This document shows positions 59,201-64,000 of a DNA stretch of 64,000 nt, piece after piece. The number at the start of each line of letters is the position of its first letter. The first letter of the stretch is position 1. Made by a program: the position numbers and the translations under genes. The notes beneath the pieces are model-generated. The model was not told the DNA's origin. It saw nothing but the letters and a program-made list of their open reading frames with translations, and ran no database searches. This DNA is from Madurella fahalii (taxonomy: Eukaryota > Ascomycota > Sordariomycetes > Sordariales): NCBI GenBank assembly GCA_029876055.1, contig CM056876.1, positions 3,844,001-3,908,000 on the forward strand, read 5' to 3'.

Positions 59201-60083
59201 CGCTGAGCCTGATGCGATAGTACGCATCCTTCAAGTCGATCTTGGTATAGATCTTGGCCGATGACAGGCGGTCAAGGATCTCTCCAATCAGCGGGATAGG
59301 TGCGCGGTTCTTGCGTGTTACCGCATTTAGTCCTCGGTAGTCAACGACAAGGCGCAATTCGCCTCCCTTCTTTGGGACGAATAGGATAGGGGCGCCTGCA
59401 GGGCTTGTTGAGGGTCGTATCCAGCCCTTCTCTGTAGCGGCCCTAAGCCATTCGCGTAGGGTCTCGAGCTCTGTTGCCCCCAGTGGGTAAATCGGCCCCC
59501 AGGGTGGCTGCGCGCCGTCCACGAGTTCGATGCGATGCTTCGTCGTCGTCTGGGGGAAAGGCAAAATCCCAGACTTGTGGAACAGCTTCTCGTACGCCCG
59601 GTAAGCCTCGGGGAGCTGCGGCTGCTCTAGCTCGTACGTTACGTTGGCGGGGTCCTCGCTAGAGGGGACAACAGCTGCGAGGGCGAATACAGATCCCGCC
59701 CACGGTTGCTTGGGCTCAACGCGTAAGCCCACTCGTAGCGCCTCAGGCGGGTACGTCCACGTCTTGCTTCGGAAGTCGATATCGGGGTTGGCCATCTCGA
59801 GCCAAGGCTGGCCGAGAATGACGACAAAGGGCTCGATATCTGCGACTATAAGGCGCAGAAGGTACGTCTGAGTTCTGCCTTTGCAGTCGGTGGCACGCAC
59901 GTAGAGGGGACACACTCCGTAAGTTCGTACAGGTTTATTTCCGATGCCAGCAAGCCCTACAGACGGCTCGAAGTGTTCGAGGAGGGAGTGCTTAGCAAGG
60001 TAGCTATAGCTGATCAGATTGTAATCCGCTCCCGAGTCGAGCATTGCAGGTGCCTTCTTCCAACTCCCCTGCAATCTGACCAT
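56235..60083 (-). CDS. Chromovirus pol: protease, RT, RNase H, integrase, chromodomain
   Basis: Open for 1282 codons from the Met at 60083, and also open upstream to the gag UAG in the same frame. Domains in order: aspartic protease (MLDSGADYNLIS, residue about 15), reverse transcriptase (VDYRGLNAVT; YLDDILIYSDD), RNase H (VETDASKRAIGAVLSQ), integrase zinc site (H...H...CVTCQRTK) and catalytic triad (VDFITGLP; VSDRGSLFTS; HPQTDGQTERQNQVLE), ending in a chromodomain (YEVEAIIDYRG, FLIKWKGYPPEDNTWEP). The chromodomain places it in the chromovirus branch and would direct integration to marked chromatin. Length and motifs are complete. It is probably made as part of a Gag-Pol fusion by stop-codon readthrough rather than from its own Met. 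Confidence 0.95.
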   Translation of the reverse strand: MVRLQGSWKKAPAMLDSGADYNLISYSYLAKHSLLEHFEPSVGLAGIGNKPVRTYGVCPLYVRATDCKGRTQTYLLRLIVADIEPFVVILGQPWLEMANPDIDFRSKTWTYPPEALRVGLRVEPKQPWAGSVFALAAVVPSSEDPANVTYELEQPQLPEAYRAYEKLFHKSGILPFPQTTTKHRIELVDGAQPPWGPIYPLGATELETLREWLRAATEKGWIRPSTSPAGAPILFVPKKGGELRLVVDYRGLNAVTRKNRAPIPLIGEILDRLSSAKIYTKIDLKDAYYRIRLSEGDEWKTAFRTRYGHYEFRVMPMGLANAPATFQTYINQALSGLVDVTCIVYLDDILIYSDDEAAHEQHVKEVLDRLENADLYANLKKCQFHTTEVEFLGYIISPEGIAMEPSRVESVTQWPLLRSVHDIQVFLGFTGFYRRFIRNYSKICAPLTDLLRGDQKRPFVLTEEAAEAFELLRSKFSEAPILKHFDPSLPIRVETDASKRAIGAVLSQLHEDRWHPVAFRSRKLTPEETRYDTGDGELLALVDAFRTWSQYLLYAQVPIVVLTDHLNLEYWKTKKRPSQRQLRWSDDLAAFDFVIKYRPGVQNPADGLSRRPDHMEEEEADENAENPLLQLLQDRVERGQQENPGPCPVVAAVRGLLRPCPEAALPLRMRTAEDEEAIEEEKEEFERLLLSQEGQSDIVVQKVWDCGEKRGRSSTDEDEGVVSDVHKQIRVVSASPPEGPCCSYHAAFGVGGLCRRIGNDSYDEAAPDHRTPIVGASGAKNGDHGTQAKGGWLSLEELLLEEQQKDQWLQSDARRKRRSSSEGSWRKGEDGLVRYQGRVYVPPSLRHELIESYHDAPTAGHGGFRKTQERLGRNYFWPSMREDVVAHVNGNCVTCQRTKPRTHRPYGLLAALPVPDGPWQTITVDFITGLPTSIDPRTGKACNAALVVVDKFTKYALYIATTTTLTASAFAELFFDHVYRPFGLPQSIVSDRGSLFTSSFWKTLCELLGIKRRLSTAYHPQTDGQTERQNQVLEHYLRAFCSYDQADWAHHLRLAEHAYNSSYHTATRSTPAFLLYGFHPRDPPDPTAIPKSAVPAADERARRLSASRRKIHDILVATNKNYEKWYNRKREDKAFEVGQWVWLSTKHLKQRRPSSKLADKYLGPFKILKIVGDRKMAYELDLPQRYRIHRVFPITLLEPFKGSEEQAREQRERVDVEPEEQHYEVEAIIDYRGPARNRQFLIKWKGYPPEDNTWEPREHLDDGPLLRAYEAELAKAQRRRRA

Positions 60084-60125
60084 AACATCGGATTCTATAC
60101 GACGAGAGGTGCCCCCCGCGTTGTC

Positions 60126-61526
60126 CTATCGCTCCGCCGCTGCGGCCCTAGCGCGTTCTCGCAGAGGGGTCTGGTTGCTGTTGCTGATAAGGGTGTCGTT
60201 GGGGCATCGGAGCGCTGTATGGCCTGCCTGGTCGCATCGTCCGCAGACCGCTTGGGGGCAATTGGTCGAGTAGTGCCCGGGCTGGTTACAGGTATAGCAG
60301 CGTTGTTGCTGCTTGTCCGCCCTCTCCGGTACTGGGGGGTTGGACGGCCCCGATAGACAATTCCTGGCGATATGGCCCTCCTTTCCGCAGTTATAGCAGA
60401 CAACGTTGCGCCCTGGTCGCGTTGGCGGGGCTTGAGCGCTCCTATTGCCTAGCTCGAGGGCGGTAGGGGGTCGCGGCCGGGAGCGGTAGCCCGACGTTCC
60501 TTCCGCTCGCTGACTGTCTTCGATCCGCCGAGCGGTGCTTACCAGCTGCTGGTACGTGGCTGGCAAGGTACTGTGGCAGGTGATTGCCAGGCGAATCTCC
60601 CTACGGAACTTCGGGAGGAGGCCGATTATCCGTTGACTTTCTTCCATCTGGTAGGGGAGGTCAGCAGTGATGGTCGTATATCGATCCACGAATTCCGTGA
60701 CCGTTTCGTCGTCGCGCTGACGCAGGTTATCAAGCTGCGTAGCCGCAGAAAGGGCGCGCGTCTCCGGGTCCGAGAGCTGGCTGCGAAGGAATTCGACGAG
60801 TTCTTCCCACGTAACTAGGGTGAGGTCGAAGGCAGGGTCATTTTCCCTCTCGCTGATGTGGTTGACCCAAGCGTTCTTTGGGGTCCCGCGGAGGCAGCTC
60901 ACCGCATATATAACGCGGTCGCTGCTTGGAACGTTGCCGATAAGGGCGAAGTTCGCCTTGCAGTCGAAGAGGAAATTGCGAAGGGCAGTCGCGCTGGACC
61001 CATTGTATGTAGGATGGGTGAGCGCCGGGGTCTTCCAAGTCACTCCTCCTAGTGCGACTGCTCCGAGCTGCTGGGGCGTTACGCCCACGGGGCTCGCAAG
61101 AGTGGGGTTAGGGGGGGTCAAGAGAGCCTCCCGGGAAGGATGCACCGTTGGGTGAGACAGAGGTTCGGGCTCCGGGACAGGTTGGTCTCGGAGGAGCAGC
61201 TCTAGCTCAGCTCTCTTACGGCGCAGCGTTGCCTGTCTTCGAGCGATAGCGATCTCCTCGTCAAGTCGTTGCTCCTCCTCTAGCAGTCGCTGCTGGCGCT
61301 CAGGCGGCGGCGTACCCGGCTGCGCTGCGGGGGAGCGGCTAGCGAGCGGATCGTCCGCAGGCAGGCGTCCTTGGGTCATACTAAGGGGATTAAGGACTTG
61401 AGCGTCGGGAATCTCAGGGATGTCAGGGAGTTGAGCGCTGCTGGAAGGCTGGCTATTTGACGTGAGCGAGCCTTCTGTTTCGCTTGCAAGCTGATTGAGA
61501 GTAGCGCGTTGACGCCTTGGTGCCAT
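60126..61526 (-). CDS. Chromovirus Gag (capsid and nucleocapsid)
   Basis: 466 residues. The N-terminal part is polar with a charged coiled-coil (EEEQRLDEEIAIARRQATL). The centre is the Ty3-type capsid domain (ALRNFLFDCKANFALIG, then GTPKNAWVNH and TVTEFVDRYTTI). The C-terminus has three CCHC-type knuckles: CYNCGKEGHIARNC, CYTCNQPGHYSTNC and CGRCDQAGHTALRC. It ends in UAG at 60126-60128, after which the same frame continues into pol. Confidence 0.93.
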   Translation of the reverse strand: MAPRRQRATLNQLASETEGSLTSNSQPSSSAQLPDIPEIPDAQVLNPLSMTQGRLPADDPLASRSPAAQPGTPPPERQQRLLEEEQRLDEEIAIARRQATLRRKRAELELLLRDQPVPEPEPLSHPTVHPSREALLTPPNPTLASPVGVTPQQLGAVALGGVTWKTPALTHPTYNGSSATALRNFLFDCKANFALIGNVPSSDRVIYAVSCLRGTPKNAWVNHISERENDPAFDLTLVTWEELVEFLRSQLSDPETRALSAATQLDNLRQRDDETVTEFVDRYTTITADLPYQMEESQRIIGLLPKFRREIRLAITCHSTLPATYQQLVSTARRIEDSQRAEGTSGYRSRPRPPTALELGNRSAQAPPTRPGRNVVCYNCGKEGHIARNCLSGPSNPPVPERADKQQQRCYTCNQPGHYSTNCPQAVCGRCDQAGHTALRCPNDTLISNSNQTPLRERARAAAAER

Positions 61527-61556
61527 GCTCGTCCCGGACGGTCTAGTCGCCCGGAA

Positions 61557-61572
61557 GGCAAAGAGTTCAACG
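61557..61572 (-). other. Candidate self-priming primer-binding site
   Basis: Just inside the 5' LTR the sense strand reads CGTTGAACTCTTTGCC, with no TGG tRNA-complement start. TTGAACTCT is complementary to AGAGTTCAA in the LTR (sense positions about 61688-61680), consistent with the self-primed mechanism known for Tf1/sushi elements. Confidence 0.5.
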
Positions 61573-61931
61573 TGTGAGGATCAAGGATCCAAGGGTAGTA
61601 AGACCAGAGTGTCTGGGTACAAGCAGTGCACGCGCAACGTAGGAGCAGAGTGCTCGTTAGGGGTTGAGTGGTGGTCTCATTGAACTCTGCCTCTCCCCTA
61701 AGCTCTGTCTCCCGCCCTCCTTCTTATGCCCGTGACCGTATCGCTAGGGCTTACTTCCCCGCTCTGCTGCTTTGTCGTCCTCCTTGCTGGTGCGCTCCTT
61801 CGACGCTCATCTGACGCGCTATTTATGCCATTCCAGCTTAGTGCCGTTGTTGCTTCTGAGGCTCGCTTACGCTGCGGCTCCGAGGCTTCCGGACCGCGCC
61901 TCACGCTGGCCCCGCTCAGCCGGTCCTCACA
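61573..61931 (-). repeat. 5' LTR of chromovirus
   Basis: 359 bp, apparently identical to 53900-54258. The sense strand contains a TATA-like CATAAATAG near 61815-61830. Followed by the AAGAC duplication. Confidence 0.95.
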
Positions 61932-62530
61932 AAGACTGTCCTAACTGTCGGCCTCGACAGTCAAGGACAATCAAGATCAACAGTTCAACCAATTCTTTCT
62001 TTCGATTTACTTGCTCCATTGGGAGCTGTCTTTGCGGCCTCCCTCTGATCAGAGGGAGTCCTGCCCATCTTTGTTGCTACTTTGGTCCAAGCCGCGTTGC
62101 TAGGAATCCTGGTTTGTTGTCAGGTTTCTCAGTCGTCATCCCTCCCCTTGTTTTGTTATCTTGTTGTTTTGTTGATGGAGTGGATGTGTGTTTTCCACTC
62201 CATTTCACTAGTTTACCTATATCTACTCAAAGCTAGAAAAGATAGCCTAGAATATAACTATTGTATTTGTTGAGAGAGGTAGCGGCAACAGTTCGTACTA
62301 CCTGTAACAGTTCCTGATATACTCTAAACGAGTATTATAGGGACTTAAATACTTAGGTGAGAGCTATCGACTATCTTTGAATACTATAGTAGAAGGAATA
62401 TAAAAGATTTAAAGCTTTTCTACCTAAATTCGAAAAGGAACTAGCAGACAGTAATAGTAAGAACTAGATAGACGAAGTTTGGATTAACTACCTAGAGGGT
62501 GTATTGAATATAAAGATGTAAGAACGCTTA
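61932..62530. other. Degraded repeat-like sequence
   Basis: The first about 60 bp continue the sequence interrupted by the chromovirus (GTATTTAAGAC joins AAGACTGTCC) and look like part of an older LTR. From about 62220 to 62520 it is rich in TA and stop triplets, RIP-like. No gene. Confidence 0.45.
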
Positions 62531-62629
62531 ACGTAATCCATAAGCGAGCAAGCCATACAAGTGAGCAAGCCACTTTTTGACGCGACCCCCCACCTTTGCA
62601 CAAAACATCAAATTCCTCTACAACCAACA

Positions 62630-63183
62630 ATGGCAACGCCTTCGTACGAGGCCAGGATGAACCTAGCCGTTAGGGCTCTTGAAAAGGATCCAAAGCTTAG
62701 TATCCGAGCTGCAGCAAAGATCTACAAAGTTGACAAGGATACCCTTCGATGCCGACGCGTCGGTCGGCCTTCACGACGCGATATTTCAGCCAACTCACGG
62801 AAACTTACGGATTTAGAGGAGCATATGATAATTCAGTATATAACTGAGTTATCTGCACGTGCATTTCCTCCTCGGCTTCGTTTTGTGGAAGATATGGCCA
62901 ACCGACTGCTACGCGAACGCGACGCGCCCCCTGTTGGCAAGAACTGGGCTCACAACTTCGTCAAACGCCGACCAGAACTCCAGACGCGTTTTACGCGTAG
63001 ATACGACTACCAGAGGGCCAAATGTGAAGATCCAGAGATTATTCACAAATGGTTTGCGCTTGTATATAACACTAAAGCCAAGTACGGTATCCTTGACGAC
63101 GATGTGTACAACTTTGACGAGACCGGCTTTATGATGGGTATGATTACCACTAGTATGGTAGTTACCACCTCTGACGGCTATGG
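62630..63183 (+). pseudogene. Pogo/Fot1 transposase, 5' part (copy 1)
   Basis: ATG at 62630. The helix-turn-helix (IRAAAKIYKVDKDTLRCRR) and second DNA-binding half (YITELSARAFPPRL) lead to the first DDE aspartate block (DDDVYNFDETGFMMG). The frame is clean up to TTSDGYG. It then runs into unrelated insert sequence and stops at 63226, so the catalytic core is cut off. Confidence 0.85.
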
Positions 63184-63398
63184 TGTCAGATCGAAAATTG
63201 GGATTGCTGTGAGAAAAGGAGAGTGAAAGGATGATTCGCATTGAAGGAGCGGCGTCTGCGCAGCTATCGCTTCTAAGGAGGTGGTAGGTGACAGTGTTGA
63301 ACTCTGAACGTTCCAAAACTTCCGGCGAAGCCGGTAATTTATAGGCTCCTGACCCTGGCAGTGCCCCGCCTGCACCTGACACCCTCCTGCACCTGACA
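63184..63398. repeat. 215-bp solo-LTR-like insert
   Basis: Starts TGTCAG and ends CTGACA (perfect 6-bp inverted ends, TG...CA). Near the right end CCTGCACCTGACAC is present twice in tandem. The flanks are not a target duplication. Confidence 0.55.
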
Positions 63399-64000
63399 CG
63401 CCGGTCGGCCTTCACGACGCGATATTTCAGCCAACTCACGGAAACTTACGGATTTAGAGGAGCATATGATAATTCAGTATATAACTGAGTTATCTGCACG
63501 TGCATTTCCTCCTCGGCTTCGTTTTGTGGAAGATATGGCCAACCGACTGCTACGCGAACGCGACGCGTCCCCTGTCGGCAAGAACTGGGCTCACAACTTC
63601 GTTAAACGCCGACTAGAACTCCAGACGCGTTTTACGCGTAGATACGACTACCAGAGGGCCAAATGTGAAGATCCAGAGATTATTCATAAATGGTTTGCGC
63701 TTGTATATAACACTAAAGCCAAGTACGGTATCCTTGACGACGATGTGTACAACTTTGACGAGACCGGCTTTATGATGGGTATGATTACCACTAGTATAGT
63801 AGTTACTACCTCTGACGGCTATAGTAGGGTTAAAAAGGCCCAGCCTGGTAATCGTGAGTGGGCTACAGTTATCCAAGGGGTAAATGCTCAAGGCTGGGCT
63901 ATCCCACTATTCATCCTCTTAGCTAGGAAATATCACCTTGCTCATTGGTATTAAGAATGCAACCTTCCAACTACCTGGTACATCGGAACAACCGACAACG
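63399..64000 (+). pseudogene. Pogo/Fot1 transposase, internal part (copy 2), right end outside window
   Basis: 63399-63824 repeats 62758-63183 (offset 641 bp, 426 bp). It then continues into the rest of the DDE domain (NREWATVIQGVNAQGWAI; IGTTDN at the edge). An in-frame TAA follows LAHWY (63952-63954), fitting a Gln-to-stop CpA-to-TpA change. There is no start codon. It is a duplicated, RIP-marked fragment. Confidence 0.82.

Larger units (their letters stand above)
53900..61931 (-). mobile_element. Ty3/Gypsy chromovirus LTR retrotransposon, apparently full length
   Basis: 8032 bp, transcribed on the minus strand. Two 359-bp LTRs (53900-54258 and 61573-61931) start TGTGAGGA and end TCCTCACA, and I could find no difference between them. 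The target duplication AAGAC lies at 53895-53899 and 61932-61936. Sense order: 5' LTR, candidate self-primer site, gag, pol (protease, RT, RNase H, integrase, chromodomain), an opposite-strand cargo gene, purine tract, 3' LTR. No stop or frame damage is seen in gag or pol apart from the single UAG between them. Identical LTRs and no RIP scars imply a very recent insertion. Confidence 0.96.
62531..64000 (+). mobile_element. Second Fot1/pogo-type transposon, rearranged and cut by the window edge
   Basis: The left terminal repeat starts ACGTAATCCATAAGCGAGC after a TA (62529-62530) and again has two tandem subunits (GCGAGCAAGCC, GTGAGCAAGCC), the same design as the element at 45691. The transposase starts at 62630. 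It is interrupted at 63184 by a 215-bp insert, then restarts internally at 63399. Confidence 0.82.

Noticed and set aside
1..64000. CRISPR array or bacterial-type operon
   Set aside because: No regularly spaced short repeats; gene structure is eukaryotic throughout.

Overview
The window comes from a filamentous ascomycete (Pezizomycotina, probably Sordariomycete-like). Most genes are split by short GT-AG introns of about 45-80 bp. The gene families are typical of moulds: a CorA-like membrane protein, a fungal rhodopsin-domain protein, an OrdA-like P450, a giant NRPS and an ABCC transporter. The older transposons carry the C-to-T signature of repeat-induced point mutation (RIP).

Layout. 1-3487 (-): 3'-truncated, many-exon CorA-like Mg2+ transporter-type gene. 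4417-6034 (-): cytochrome P450 with a short deletion and frameshift. 7108-8372 (-): rhodopsin/PTH11-like membrane protein. 10053-32733 (-): an NRPS gene of about 22.7 kb with four exons. Its inferred order is half-C / A-T-C / A-T-C / A-T-E-C / A-T-E-C / A-T-C / T-C / degenerate T / basic Ser-Pro-Gly tail. The reading frame is broken once, in a six-C run at 25322-25327. 32734-35929: a 3.2 kb divergent intergenic region. 35930-41523 (+): a full ABCC exporter. P450, membrane protein, NRPS and ABC exporter form a plausible secondary-metabolite cluster: the NRPS assembles a peptide from five activated residues, with D-configured residues expected at positions 3 and 4, the P450 would oxidise it and the ABCC protein would export it. 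No product can be named from the sequence.

From about 42.6 kb to the right edge the window is a transposon-rich island with few host genes. It holds two copies of a 170-199 bp repeat, a RIP-inactivated Fot1/pogo element (45691-47552) with TA target duplications, a C2H2 zinc-finger gene (47995-49957), and a decayed metzincin-like protease gene whose catalytic Glu is replaced by Lys (51389-52269).

The island continues with an apparently very young 8.0 kb Ty3/Gypsy chromovirus (53900-61931; LTRs look identical, TSD AAGAC). Beyond it lies a second Fot1/pogo element, rearranged around a solo-LTR-like insert and running off the right edge.

The most unusual item is inside the chromovirus. Between pol and the 3' LTR, on the opposite strand, lies a six-exon, 253-codon gene with its own TATA box and a six-cysteine cluster. 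All five introns are canonical and phase-consistent, so it looks like functional cargo. The same element has gag and pol in one frame separated by a single UAG, and a candidate self-priming site instead of a tRNA primer site.
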